This document shows positions 1-7,836 of a stretch of 64,000 bases of DNA, one piece after another. Position 1 is the first letter of the stretch, and the number at the start of each line of letters is the position of its first letter. The position numbers and the translations under genes are program-made. The stretch comes from Clostridia bacterium (GTDB lineage: Bacteria; Bacillota; Clostridia; Oscillospirales; Acutalibacteraceae): the NCBI GenBank assembly GCA_017521925.1, contig JAFXBG010000009.1:62001-126000 (forward strand), written 5' to 3'. Under the pieces are notes generated by a model. The model ran no database searches. It was not told the DNA's origin and worked only from the letters and a program-made list of their open reading frames with translations.

Positions 1-743
1 TAAGCATTTTGCAGTGCCATATAGGTGTCGGCAGGGAATTTTGAGTCTATAGGCAGATAGATGAAACCGTCATCTTCTGCAGGAAGCTTAACGGCAAACT
101 CAACTCTTTCTGTGCCTTTGGATTTGGTAACAACATTTTCTTCATACTGCTCAGTGGCTAAAATTTCTTTAAGAATAGCACCAAGCTGAATTTCGCCTAA
201 GATTCCTCTTGTTTTAACATTTGAAAGCACCTTTTTCAGGTCGCCGACTCCTACCGCAAGGTTCTGCATTTCGCCCAGACCCTTGTAAACTTGCTCCAGC
301 CTTTCGTTAACCAGGCCGAAGGATTGCTGCATAGTGCTTTCCAAAGTTTTCTGAAGCTTTTCGTCAACTGTTTTACGCATTTCGTCAAGCTTTTTGTTGT
401 TATCTTCCTGAATGTAAGAAAGCTGAGTGGAAACAGTTTTGCGGATGTTGTCAAGCTTTTGCTCGTTTTCTAAGGAAAATGTCTTGAAACGATTCTCAAG
501 GTTAGCCATATTCTGACTTTGGCTTAAGTTAATCATTTCACCCATATTTTTTATGGAAGCTTGTGTAGAACTTGCAAGCTCCTGACGTAAGACGGCGGCA
601 TCAGCCTTTGCATCTTCACGGATTTGCTGACGTAAGTCGCCGCCCTCACTCTTTTTCTTCGAGTTAAGTATAATAAGAACAATCGCAACTATCAGAAGTA
701 TGATTTGTATAATTGCAACGGAAAGTAGAAGTATATTTTCCAT
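1..743 (-). CDS. rmuC: RmuC family DNA recombination protein (partial, C-terminus beyond the window)
   Basis: The reading frame is open from an ATG at 743 down to base 1, so about 247 N-terminal residues are present and the nuclease-like C-terminal part is cut off by the window edge. Residues 1-25 are a hydrophobic anchor (starts MENILLLSVAIIQ). A long charged, Gln/Glu/Lys-rich stretch up to about residue 150 looks like a coiled coil. The following part (GILGEIQLGAILKEIL, then IDSKFPADTY) matches the start of the conserved RmuC domain. RmuC proteins restrain inversions and rearrangements, probably through a PDDEXK-like nuclease fold; that is family knowledge, and the catalytic part is only partly visible. 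The start is supported by AAAGGAGC a few bases upstream on the minus strand. It lies 89 bp downstream of the S1-domain gene and may be co-transcribed with it. Confidence 0.9.
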   Translation of the reverse strand, partial: MENILLLSVAIIQIILLIVAIVLIILNSKKKSEGGDLRQQIREDAKADAAVLRQELASSTQASIKNMGEMINLSQSQNMANLENRFKTFSLENEQKLDNIRKTVSTQLSYIQEDNNKKLDEMRKTVDEKLQKTLESTMQQSFGLVNERLEQVYKGLGEMQNLAVGVGDLKKVLSNVKTRGILGEIQLGAILKEILATEQYEENVVTKSKGTERVEFAVKLPAEDDGFIYLPIDSKFPADTYMALQNA

Positions 744-750
744 ATTTATC

Positions 751-791
751 AGCTCCTTTTTGTTATGTGTTTATGATAACACCGAGGAGCT
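751..791 (-). promoter_or_regulatory. Hairpin that would pair the rmuC Shine-Dalgarno sequence
   Basis: On the minus strand AGCTCCT (791-785) is perfectly complementary to AGGAGCT (757-751), which contains the rmuC ribosome-binding site. A nested GTGTT/AACAC pairing lies in the loop. In an S1-rmuC transcript this could hide the rmuC start. On the plus strand the same palindrome is followed by seven T residues and could act as a terminator, but no plus-strand gene is seen to its left. The pairing is seen directly; the regulatory role is inferred. Confidence 0.4.
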
Positions 792-832
792 TTTTTTGTC
801 AACTCAGCACAGGGCGATAAAATGTACACTGC

Positions 833-1756
833 CTACGAAAATCTTGTGGCAATGTATTTTTCGCAGTTTTCGGGGGAGTATTGGAATTCGTCAATGTGCT
901 TCCCGTGGTAAAAGTATTTTGGAAACTGCGGTGCATAATTTCCCTCAAAGGTTTCCACGATAATCAGCTTTACTTTCATTTTCTGGGGGATAATACTTTT
1001 TATGTACACACTTGCCTGCTGACCTACTTTAATACCGTCTTTGCATTCTGCAAGACCTGCAAGGTTGGGGCTGAGTTCTACAAAGGCACCGTAGCTTTCT
1101 ACTGAGCGTACAATGCCTGCCACGGTTTCACCCGGTGAAAACATATCTGCGTTTTCCTGCCAGGTGCCCAAAAGCTCTTTGTGGCTCAGGGTGATTCTGC
1201 CGTTTTCTATGGATTTGATAACGGCTTTTACATTCATACCAACCTCAAATCGTTCTCTGGGATGCTCTATGCGGGATACGGAAATTGTATCAATTGGCAT
1301 TAACGCCACAATTCCGCATCCTATGTCGGCAAATGCACCGAAAGTTTCAAGATGGGTGATGCGTGCATCTACAATATCTCCGCAGGAAAGAGATGATACG
1401 AAATCCTGCATACATCTTCTCTGAGCTTTTTCCCGTGAAAGCAGTGCTACGGTCTGACCGCCTGCATCTCTGTCAAAGCCGGTTATTACAAAGCTTACAG
1501 GGCGGTTAACCCGTGATATCACTGCGATATCACGCACCTTGCCCTCTTTAATGCCTATGGCACCTTCTTTTCGGGGAATAATACCCTTGATGCACCCAAG
1601 GTCAACAGTCAGGTTGTGGTTAGAATCACAGACGGTTGCTCTTGCTTCTAAGATTTTTTGTTCTCTGTAAGCCTCTGTAAGGTTTGTTATACTCTGCATA
1701 TACATGGTGTTTGTGTCCTCTTCTATAAGACAACCCTCGGGTAAAAAGTCACTCAT
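833..1756 (-). CDS. S1-domain RNA-binding protein (ribosomal protein S1-like, 307 aa)
   Basis: The protein contains successive S1-type OB-fold repeats. The two clearest are around residues 125-195 (GDIVDARITHLETFGAFADI, then ITLSHKELLG) and 205-275 (GETVAGIVRSVESYGAFVEL, then VGQQASVYIKSI). A weaker N-terminal repeat lies around residues 35-110. The patterns GAFADIG and GAFVEL are the standard S1 strand signatures. At 307 residues it is shorter than Gram-negative S1 and resembles the three- or four-repeat S1-like proteins of Clostridia, which bind mRNA and may aid translation initiation. The exact role here is inferred. The start has GGAGGT upstream on the minus strand. It is followed by rmuC on the same strand. 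Confidence 0.85.
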   Translation of the reverse strand: MSDFLPEGCLIEEDTNTMYMQSITNLTEAYREQKILEARATVCDSNHNLTVDLGCIKGIIPRKEGAIGIKEGKVRDIAVISRVNRPVSFVITGFDRDAGGQTVALLSREKAQRRCMQDFVSSLSCGDIVDARITHLETFGAFADIGCGIVALMPIDTISVSRIEHPRERFEVGMNVKAVIKSIENGRITLSHKELLGTWQENADMFSPGETVAGIVRSVESYGAFVELSPNLAGLAECKDGIKVGQQASVYIKSIIPQKMKVKLIIVETFEGNYAPQFPKYFYHGKHIDEFQYSPENCEKYIATRFS

Positions 1757-1844
1757 TATAAACCTCCGCTTTATTTAGGTGTATTCATTCTTATGATGCT
1801 TTGCGGAAAGTTATGTGTATGACTTATGAAATTATTTGTAATAC

Positions 1845-1873
1845 TTGAAAAAACTGACAATAAAGGATATAAT
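1845..1873 (+). promoter_or_regulatory. Sigma-A type promoter for the cohesin lipoprotein-PPIase-HAD-VTT operon
   Basis: TTGAAA at 1845-1850 and TATAAT at 1868-1873 are separated by 17 bp. The predicted transcript start would be about 30 bp upstream of the ribosome site at 1893-1898. This 152-bp gap between the divergent S1 and lipoprotein genes holds no other feature that I can support. Confidence 0.65.
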
Positions 1874-1908
1874 TAAAATAATGTTTATAATAGGGAGGTA
1901 TATGTGTT

Positions 1909-2610
1909 ATGAACAGGCGAAAAATAATAGCCTTGGTATGCTGTGGGGCAATTGCTTTGTCTGTTATTTTAGGTGGTTGCGGAAAGAGTGACAGCACCCC
2001 TGATGAAGTTGAGACCACACCTGCGGTTTCTACAGAAGTTTCGGTAACAACTACTGCCCCTGCTACTAAAGCTCCAAAAACCGAGGAAATAACAAAAGCT
2101 CATACAGAAGCTCAGACCCAGGCACAGCAAGAGGAGGTTTTCATCCCTGATTACAACTATGATGTTGAGGATGATTATGATAATTCGGATGAGCCTTGTA
2201 CCGTTAATGTTGACGGTAAAACATACACCTGTTACATAGGTGACGTAGTGAACTATGTGTTTTATCTTAAAACCCCTGAAGCCCTGGAGGATTTTCAGGC
2301 GACCACCAACTATGATTCATCTACGCTTGAGCTTATAGAATCAAGTGCTAAGGAAATGTTTCCTGTGGCTGGAGAGATAGTAATATATAATACAGATATC
2401 CTGAATTCGGTTAAGTTCAATGCGGTTAACCTGAATGGTATGGATTTTACAAATGGCGGAAACCTTGTTTCGCTTAAATTTAAGGTGATTGACTCAGGTT
2501 CAGCGGCAATTTCCACTACCCTTGAATATATGGACTCTGTAAAATCTGAGCCATATGTCAATGATTTCAGAATTGTCGGAGATATAAAATACTCCGAAGA
2601 AATAATATAA
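1909..2610 (+). CDS. Lipoprotein with a cohesin-like domain (233 aa)
   Basis: The N-terminus is a lipoprotein signal with a lipobox ending at Cys24 (ILGGC), so the mature protein should be tethered to the outer face of the membrane. A low-complexity linker rich in Thr, Ala, Glu and Pro follows (about residues 30-80). Residues about 97-225 resemble a cohesin fold: a GDVVNYVFYL strand, LEDFQATTNYDSSTLEL, VKFNAVNLNGMDFTNGG, and VSLKFKVIDSGSAAISTTLE. These match the usual cohesin order of strands, including the N-x-x-G-x-D-F segment. Cohesins bind dockerins, and three dockerin-bearing proteins are encoded in this window. It is first in a tight four-gene run with a good promoter and GGGAGG ribosome site. 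The cohesin assignment is from pattern recognition and needs a profile search; an unrelated Ig-like fold is the alternative. Confidence 0.65.
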   Translation: MNRRKIIALVCCGAIALSVILGGCGKSDSTPDEVETTPAVSTEVSVTTTAPATKAPKTEEITKAHTEAQTQAQQEEVFIPDYNYDVEDDYDNSDEPCTVNVDGKTYTCYIGDVVNYVFYLKTPEALEDFQATTNYDSSTLELIESSAKEMFPVAGEIVIYNTDILNSVKFNAVNLNGMDFTNGGNLVSLKFKVIDSGSAAISTTLEYMDSVKSEPYVNDFRIVGDIKYSEEII

Positions 2611-2629
2611 ACCCGAAAGGAAAATAATT

Positions 2630-3565
2630 ATGAAAATCAAAACAATTTTAAAGACAGTTTTACTCTCATCCCTTACACTTTGCTGTGGCTTAAGCCTTGC
2701 TTGCTGTAACGGCGGTACAACTTCAACATCCGGTGACACAGAGGGTACAACAGGTGCGGCTTCTTCCGTAACCCTTCCTTCTGTTAATACAATTGTTAAG
2801 AATGACACAGAGCACAAGGTTGGCTATCAGTTAGAGAAGCCTCAGGAAGGCGACACAATCGCAATTCTTCACACATCTATGGGCGACATTACTTGGAGAT
2901 TCTTCCCTGAAAATGCTCCCAAGGCTGTCCAGAACTTTATTGCTCTTGCAGAGGACGGCAAGTACGACAACACAATTTTCCACCGTGTAATCGACAATTT
3001 TATGATTCAGGGCGGCGACTACGAAAATCACAATGGTACAGGCGGTACAAGCTCTTACGGCAAAGCTTTTGAGGACGAGTTTGCAAACACACTCTTTAAT
3101 ATCCGCGGTTCTGTAGCTATGGCAAACAGTGGTGTTAATACTAACGGCAGCCAGTTCTTTATCAATCAGGCAGGTCCCTCTACTTTCAGCCGTAATAACA
3201 TTGCAGATTATGCTACAATGTATTCAACATACGAGAGCTACTACAATCAGTACGTTGCTTCTTATGGCGATCAGTTTACTTCTATGTATCCCACAGTTGA
3301 TGCCTTTATCAATGCTAACGGTGGTATTTCTCCCTTAAAGCATGCTATTACTGAGGATGTTTACAAGCTCTATGAAGAAAACGGCGGTAACATTCACCTT
3401 GATGGTGCATTACGTGCTTCCGGCGGTCACACAGTATTTGCTCAGGTTATTGATGGTATGGATGTTGTTGATGCAATTGCTAAGGTTGAGGTTAATGAAA
3501 ACGACAACAAGCCCCTTACTGATGTTAAGCTTGAGTCTGTTGAGATTACAACTTACAAGGGCTGA
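2630..3565 (+). CDS. Cyclophilin-type peptidyl-prolyl cis-trans isomerase lipoprotein
   Basis: This 311-residue protein has a lipoprotein signal with Cys25 or Cys26 as the lipid site, then a Thr/Ser/Gly linker. The cyclophilin domain starts near residue 80: ILHTSMGDITWRFFPENAPK, FHRVIDNFMIQGGDY, GSVAMANSGVNTNGSQFFI, ending with VFAQVIDGMDVVDAI. These are the standard cyclophilin motifs, including the catalytic-site FHR and QFF segments. Between the QFFI strand and the final strands is an extra Tyr-rich insertion of about 70 residues, not found in minimal bacterial cyclophilins. It would help fold exported proteins on the cell surface. It starts 19 bp after the cohesin lipoprotein, with AAAGGAAA upstream, and clearly belongs to the same operon. 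Confidence 0.92.
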   Translation: MKIKTILKTVLLSSLTLCCGLSLACCNGGTTSTSGDTEGTTGAASSVTLPSVNTIVKNDTEHKVGYQLEKPQEGDTIAILHTSMGDITWRFFPENAPKAVQNFIALAEDGKYDNTIFHRVIDNFMIQGGDYENHNGTGGTSSYGKAFEDEFANTLFNIRGSVAMANSGVNTNGSQFFINQAGPSTFSRNNIADYATMYSTYESYYNQYVASYGDQFTSMYPTVDAFINANGGISPLKHAITEDVYKLYEENGGNIHLDGALRASGGHTVFAQVIDGMDVVDAIAKVEVNENDNKPLTDVKLESVEITTYKG

Positions 3566-3596
3566 TAATTAAATAAATAAGCAAAGGAGAGTTTTT

Positions 3597-4445
3597 ATGC
3601 AGACAGAGCCTATAATTGCAATTATGTACGACTTTGATAAAACCCTTTGCACCCGCGATATGCAGGAGTATGACCTTATTCCAAAACTTAATATGAGTGC
3701 GGCTGATTTCTGGGCTGAGGCCAACGGTTTTGGCAGAGCTCAGAAGATGGATGGTATTCTTGCATATATGTATACCTGTGTAAAACGATGCCGTGAAAAA
3801 GGTGTTTCTTTAAAAAGAGAAAGCTTTGTAGAAAGCGGAAAAAACGTTGAACTTTACAAAGGAGTAGATGAGTGGTTTGACCGCATTAATGCCTTTGGTA
3901 AAGAGCAGGGAGCAAAAATTGAGCATTACGTTATTTCCTCAGGTATGAAGGAGATTATCGAAGGCACATCTATTGCAAATAAATTTACCGAGATTTTCGC
4001 CTGTGAGTTTTACTATGATGAAGACGGTAACGCTGCCTGGCCAAAAACTTCGGTAAACTATACCAACAAAACTCAGTTTGTGTATCGAATAAACAAGGGT
4101 GTGCTTGATGTTTCAAACGATGTTGACCTTAACCGCTCAATGCCTGATGACTCTAAACGTGTACCCTTTACAAATATGATTTACATAGGTGACGGTCTTT
4201 CTGACGTGCCTTGTATGAAGATGATGAAAGCCTACGGCGGTCAGGCTATCGCCGTTTATCAGGATGATTCGAAAGAGAAGGTTGAAGAGCTTCTCTTAAA
4301 AGACAGGGTTGACTTTATTTTCCCTGCCGATTATTCAGCCGGCGGTGAGCTTGACAAAACAGTTAAGAACATCATTAAAAAGGTAGTAATAAGCGACACT
4401 CTTACCGATATAAATCAGATGCAGTTAAAGGGTATTGGAGAATAA
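3597..4445 (+). CDS. HAD-superfamily phosphatase (282 aa)
   Basis: Motif I is DFDKT (residues 12-16, the DxDxT nucleophile pattern), motif II is VISSG, and motif IV is GDGLSDVP. The order and spacing, with a helical cap between motifs I and II, fit the phosphoserine-phosphatase-like branch of HAD hydrolases. The substrate cannot be told from the sequence. No signal peptide is present, so the enzyme is cytoplasmic although its operon neighbours are exported or membrane proteins. It lies 31 bp after the cyclophilin gene, preceded by AAAGGAGAG, and its end is almost joined to the VTT gene. Confidence 0.85.
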   Translation: MQTEPIIAIMYDFDKTLCTRDMQEYDLIPKLNMSAADFWAEANGFGRAQKMDGILAYMYTCVKRCREKGVSLKRESFVESGKNVELYKGVDEWFDRINAFGKEQGAKIEHYVISSGMKEIIEGTSIANKFTEIFACEFYYDEDGNAAWPKTSVNYTNKTQFVYRINKGVLDVSNDVDLNRSMPDDSKRVPFTNMIYIGDGLSDVPCMKMMKAYGGQAIAVYQDDSKEKVEELLLKDRVDFIFPADYSAGGELDKTVKNIIKKVVISDTLTDINQMQLKGIGE

Positions 4446-4449
4446 TAAT

Positions 4450-5193
4450 TTGAACAAAGGAAATGTAAGTCAGCAAAGCACTGACAAAAGATATATACTT
4501 AAAAGGCGGATTTTTGCAGGAGTATCCATATTTCTGTTGGTTGCCTTAAGTGTATGGCTTACCTGGTTTTTGTGGAAAAAGGTAGGAATATTTGAGCTTG
4601 AGCATATCTCGGAATTTCAGGCACGCATAGATTCTTTTGGTGCTTGGGGGTGGCTTGTAGCTTTAGGCATACAGGTTTTGCAGGTTATTGTGGCACTTAT
4701 CCCGGGTGAGGTTGTTGAGGTTGGCTGTGGTTTGGCGTTTGGCACCTGGGGCGGACTTATTATATGCCTTCTGGGTTCTGCCATAGGGGCGACAATTATC
4801 TTTTTGCTTGTACGTAAGTTTGGAGTAAAGCTTGTGGAGGTTTTCGTCTCCCGAGAGAAAATTAACAGCCTTAAGTTTTTAAATAACGAGCGAAAGCTTA
4901 AAAGCGTTATTTTTCTTGTGTTCTTTACTATAGGGACTCCTAAGGATTTGCTTACCTACTTTGCAGGGCTTACAAATATTAAGTTTCACGAATTTCTTAT
5001 AATTTCAACCGTGGCACGAATTCCTTCTATACTGTCTTCAATTTTAGTTGGCGATAAATTAAGCGAAGGCAACTTTGTTACCTCAATCCTTATTTTTGGT
5101 GCCTCGGCAGTTCTGGGTCTTATGGGAGTTTTAGCCTACAATAAATTTGTAGACAAACGACAAGCTTACAAAGAAAAAAAGAATAATTCATAA
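4450..5193 (+). CDS. VTT (SNARE-associated/DedA-TVP38) family membrane protein
   Basis: I chose the TTG at 4450 (247 aa) because GGAG at 4437-4440 is correctly spaced for it; an in-frame TTG at 4435 would leave no room for a ribosome site. The protein has an N-terminal transmembrane segment (about residues 20-40) and several further hydrophobic segments. The VTT core is seen in the order ALIPGEVVEVGCGLAFG, then GAIIFLLVRKFG-like helix, then FFTIGTPKDLLTYFAGL. That last Gly/Pro pattern is characteristic of TVP38/DedA proteins, now linked to lipid scrambling and polyprenyl-phosphate recycling in some members. The specific role here is unknown. It is the last gene of the 1.9-5.2 kb operon and is followed by a hairpin terminator. 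Confidence 0.85.
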   Translation: MNKGNVSQQSTDKRYILKRRIFAGVSIFLLVALSVWLTWFLWKKVGIFELEHISEFQARIDSFGAWGWLVALGIQVLQVIVALIPGEVVEVGCGLAFGTWGGLIICLLGSAIGATIIFLLVRKFGVKLVEVFVSREKINSLKFLNNERKLKSVIFLVFFTIGTPKDLLTYFAGLTNIKFHEFLIISTVARIPSILSSILVGDKLSEGNFVTSILIFGASAVLGLMGVLAYNKFVDKRQAYKEKKNNS

Positions 5194-5194
5194 G

Positions 5195-5226
5195 AAAAAG
5201 GCGATTGACTTTTGGTCAATCGCCTT
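5195..5226. terminator. Hairpin terminator, first of two identical 32-bp copies
   Basis: GGCGATTGAC (5200-5209) and GTCAATCGCC (5215-5224) form a 10-bp stem with a 5-base loop, preceded by five A residues. It immediately follows the VTT stop codon. The same 32 bases occur again at 5902-5933, on the other side of the single gene between them. Confidence 0.8.
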
Positions 5227-5247
5227 AGTAATAATTTATTTTTTGAC

Positions 5248-5276
5248 TTGACTGACATAGTCTGAAGTGATAAACT
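5248..5276 (+). promoter_or_regulatory. Probable promoter for the 5298 gene
   Basis: TTGACT (5248-5253) and TAAACT (5271-5276) are separated by 17 bp, just upstream of the AAAGGATG ribosome site. The minus-10 box is weak. The gene appears to have its own promoter and its own terminator. Confidence 0.4.
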
Positions 5277-5297
5277 TTAAGCAAAGGATGTGAGATT

Positions 5298-5900
5298 ATG
5301 TTCGATTCTTTTGGATTAAATATTAGAGCTGATGGCTATGTGCTGTGTGAGTCTAAGTTTTATCAAGCGCTTGATATCCTGAATCTGGAAAATACTTGCA
5401 GCTTGGTCAAGGGAGTAAACTACCTAGAGGGTGAAATTGATAGCGGTATCTGGGCGGTTAGTTATTTGATATCTATGTATGCTCATAAACCAGAGAGTTT
5501 TACACTGTTTAGTTGCTCTGTTAATAACAATGAGCTTTCCCTTGAAGAATTATCTCATATCTCTTGTTATATGGATAATATTTACCCATTATTTGACACA
5601 GACACAACTGTATATGATATGGTTTGCTGTGGTATTAAAAGCAACGACTTAAGCATTGAAGCAGACCAAGTACGGGAGTTGTTTATGATAGATAAAGAAC
5701 GTTTTAATCGTCCTTTATCGGGAGTAGGAAATGAAGTTTTTAAGGCAATGGCAGCGATTGGTTATTGCTACAACAAAAAGGTATTCTGTTTTCCTTGGCT
5801 TAGTAAAAAAAGATTTGAAGGTTTTCATAAGCATCTTACGTGGTTATTGGACAAACTTGCAGAATTAGATATGATGGTTATTGTACCCATAGGCAGATAA
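5298..5900 (+). CDS. Degenerate ABC-ATPase-like protein (200 aa, function unknown)
   Basis: I do not recognise a named family with certainty. The layout follows an ABC ATPase with its catalytic motifs replaced. Where a Walker A loop would be, there is VNYLEGEIDSGIW, with no lysine. A Q-loop-like region follows (HISCYMDNIYPLF, then TTVYDMV). LSGVGNEVFKAMAAIGY sits where the LSGGQ signature belongs. VFCFPWLS sits where Walker B would read LLLDEP. The end (LAELDMMVIVPIGR) resembles the final strand and switch. No transmembrane segment, signal peptide or partner permease is present. ATP hydrolysis is unlikely if the alignment is right, so a regulatory or binding role is possible. It is a single-gene unit lying between two identical hairpins. 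Confidence 0.75.
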   Translation: MFDSFGLNIRADGYVLCESKFYQALDILNLENTCSLVKGVNYLEGEIDSGIWAVSYLISMYAHKPESFTLFSCSVNNNELSLEELSHISCYMDNIYPLFDTDTTVYDMVCCGIKSNDLSIEADQVRELFMIDKERFNRPLSGVGNEVFKAMAAIGYCYNKKVFCFPWLSKKRFEGFHKHLTWLLDKLAELDMMVIVPIGR

Positions 5901-5901
5901 C

Positions 5902-5940
5902 AAAAAGGCGATTGACTTTTGGTCAATCGCCTTTGTTTTT
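5902..5940. terminator. Bidirectional hairpin terminator, second identical copy
   Basis: The 32 bases at 5902-5933 are identical to 5195-5226. Here the stem is followed by a T-rich run on the plus strand and, read the other way, by a run of five T residues. It can therefore end both the 5298 gene and the convergent pot operon (potD stops at 5949). Confidence 0.85.
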
Positions 5941-5948
5941 ATGTTTTA

Positions 5949-7019
5949 TTACTCAGCCTTAACTTCGATGAATTTTTCCTGCATATAGGAGTAAACATCC
6001 TTGTCAAGGTCTGCGAAGGAGTAACACTTGCTTAAATATTCTTCAGAAGGATAAATGAGTTCGGAGTTCTGAATCTCTTCGGGAAGAAGCTTGAAAGCTT
6101 CGGTGTTGGGTGTAGAGTAGCCGATGTACTGTGCGTTTTCAGCACCGACCTCTGCCTCTAACATAAAGTTGATGAAAAGCTCGGCACCCTCTTTGTTCTG
6201 AGTTGTCTTAGGAATACACATAGAGTCAACAAAGAAGTTTGAGCCCTCCTCAGGTAAGCAGTAGGAAAGGTCAGGGTTATTCTGAATCATAGAGTAAACA
6301 TCGCCTGCATAGTAGGGAGCAATAGCTGCCTGTGCACCCTCCATCTCGGTAAACACCATATCCATAACATACTTTTTAAGTAAAGGCTTCTGCTCAGAAA
6401 GCTTCTTAGCGGCGGTATCAACCTCGGTCTTTGTAAACTTTGAAGGGTTAATACCTGAAAGCTGCATAGCAATTGCCATAGCATCACGGCTGTTGTCAAT
6501 CATAAGGATGTTGCCCTTGAGGTTTTCATTCCATAAATCTGCAAAGCCCTTGATTTCCTGACCGTTTACCATAGTTGTGTTGTAGCAAAGTGCAACCACA
6601 CCCCAGGTATAAGGAACAGAAAATTTGTTGTCGGGGTCAAAGGGCAGGTTTTTATAGGTTTCAGCGATGTTCTTGTAGTTGGGAATGTTGTCAAAGTTAA
6701 TCTCTGTAAGTAAATCCTCGGCTATCAGCTTTTCAATCATATAGTCAGAGGGAATTACTATGTCGTAGCTTGAGTTGGAGGAGCTTAAAATAGAGTAAAG
6801 CTCTTCGTTGGTTTCGTAGGTTGTGTAGTTAACCTTGATGTTGTACTTTTCCTCAAACTCGGCAATAACGTCCATAGAGCCGTCAGTACCGTCGCTGATA
6901 TTCTCACCCCAGTTGAAAACATTAATTTCACCGTCGTAGCTTTTACCGCAACCGCTTAAAGTTGCCATAGCTCCAACTGCGAGAACAAGTACCATTAAAA
7001 TGCAGATGATTTTTTTCAT
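5949..7019 (-). CDS. potD: Spermidine/putrescine ABC transporter, substrate-binding lipoprotein
   Basis: This 356-residue protein has a lipoprotein signal with Cys24 as the lipid site (TLSGC). The mature part begins EINVFNWGENISDG, the typical PotD opening. Later motifs include YDIVIPSDYMIEKLI, VPYTWGVVALCYNT and FADLWNENLKGNILM, all characteristic of polyamine-binding proteins of the class 1 solute-binding fold. It captures spermidine or putrescine outside the membrane and delivers it to PotBC. It is the last gene of the minus-strand potA-potB-potC-potD operon, starting 13 bp after potC. The choice between putrescine and spermidine cannot be made from the sequence alone. Confidence 0.95.
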   Translation of the reverse strand: MKKIICILMVLVLAVGAMATLSGCGKSYDGEINVFNWGENISDGTDGSMDVIAEFEEKYNIKVNYTTYETNEELYSILSSSNSSYDIVIPSDYMIEKLIAEDLLTEINFDNIPNYKNIAETYKNLPFDPDNKFSVPYTWGVVALCYNTTMVNGQEIKGFADLWNENLKGNILMIDNSRDAMAIAMQLSGINPSKFTKTEVDTAAKKLSEQKPLLKKYVMDMVFTEMEGAQAAIAPYYAGDVYSMIQNNPDLSYCLPEEGSNFFVDSMCIPKTTQNKEGAELFINFMLEAEVGAENAQYIGYSTPNTEAFKLLPEEIQNSELIYPSEEYLSKCYSFADLDKDVYSYMQEKFIEVKAE

Positions 7020-7032
7020 TTATCTATCTCCC

Positions 7033-7836
7033 TTATTTAGAATTCTGTAATTTCTTCTCCGCCTTATAATCGCGGATGTTTGTGATAACTAAAACTGTAA
7101 ATACCACTAAGAAAAGTATAGTTGAAAGTGCGTTGATTTTAGGAGATATACGTTTTCTTATCATTGTGTATATCTCAATGGGCAGGGTCTGGAATTTACT
7201 GCCTCGGGTAAAGTAGGTGATAACAAAGTCATCTAAAGAATAGGTAAAGCTTATAAGAAAGCCCGAAAGTATACCGGGCAGAAGCTCAAAGAAAACTACC
7301 TTGAAGAAAGCCTCTATCTGATTACAGCCTAAATCCAACGCCGCCTCGTAGATATTGTGGTCCATCTGGCGGATTTTAGGTGCAACAGAAAGAATAACAT
7401 AAGGTGTACAGAAGCCGATATGAGCAAGTAAAACAGTGACAAAACCCATTTCAAAATCAAACATTCTGCCTAAGAATGTAAAGAAAAGCATTAAAGAAAC
7501 ACCGGTTACAATCTCAGGATTAATAATGGGAATGTTTGAAACTGTCTGAAAAATCTTTCGTGGAGCACCGCGAAAGTTGTACATACCAATAGCGGCAAGC
7601 GTGCCTAAAAGGGTAGAGGCAATAGCTGCAAGAAGTGCAACAGCCAGAGTGTTATAAAGGGATGTCATAATTGACGAGTCTTTGAAAAGTTCAACGTACC
7701 AGTCAAAGGTGAAACCCTTCCAGACCATTGTTTTTCCGTCATTGAAGGAGTAGGCGATAAGCACCGCAATAGGTGCATAAAGAAACATCATAATAAGCAG
7801 TATGTAAAGCTTACTGCCTAATTTCATTTTTTTCAT
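7033..7836 (-). CDS. potC: Spermidine/putrescine ABC transporter permease PotC
   Basis: This 267-residue inner membrane protein has about six hydrophobic segments. The EAA-type cytoplasmic loop is seen in YEAALDLGCNQIEAFFKVVF, which couples to the ATPase. The segment SFTYSLDDFVITYFTRG is typical of PotC/PotI. It overlaps potB by four bases (ATGA type), showing translational coupling. With PotB it forms the translocation channel driven by PotA. Confidence 0.95.
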   Translation of the reverse strand: MKKMKLGSKLYILLIMMFLYAPIAVLIAYSFNDGKTMVWKGFTFDWYVELFKDSSIMTSLYNTLAVALLAAIASTLLGTLAAIGMYNFRGAPRKIFQTVSNIPIINPEIVTGVSLMLFFTFLGRMFDFEMGFVTVLLAHIGFCTPYVILSVAPKIRQMDHNIYEAALDLGCNQIEAFFKVVFFELLPGILSGFLISFTYSLDDFVITYFTRGSKFQTLPIEIYTMIRKRISPKINALSTILFLVVFTVLVITNIRDYKAEKKLQNSK

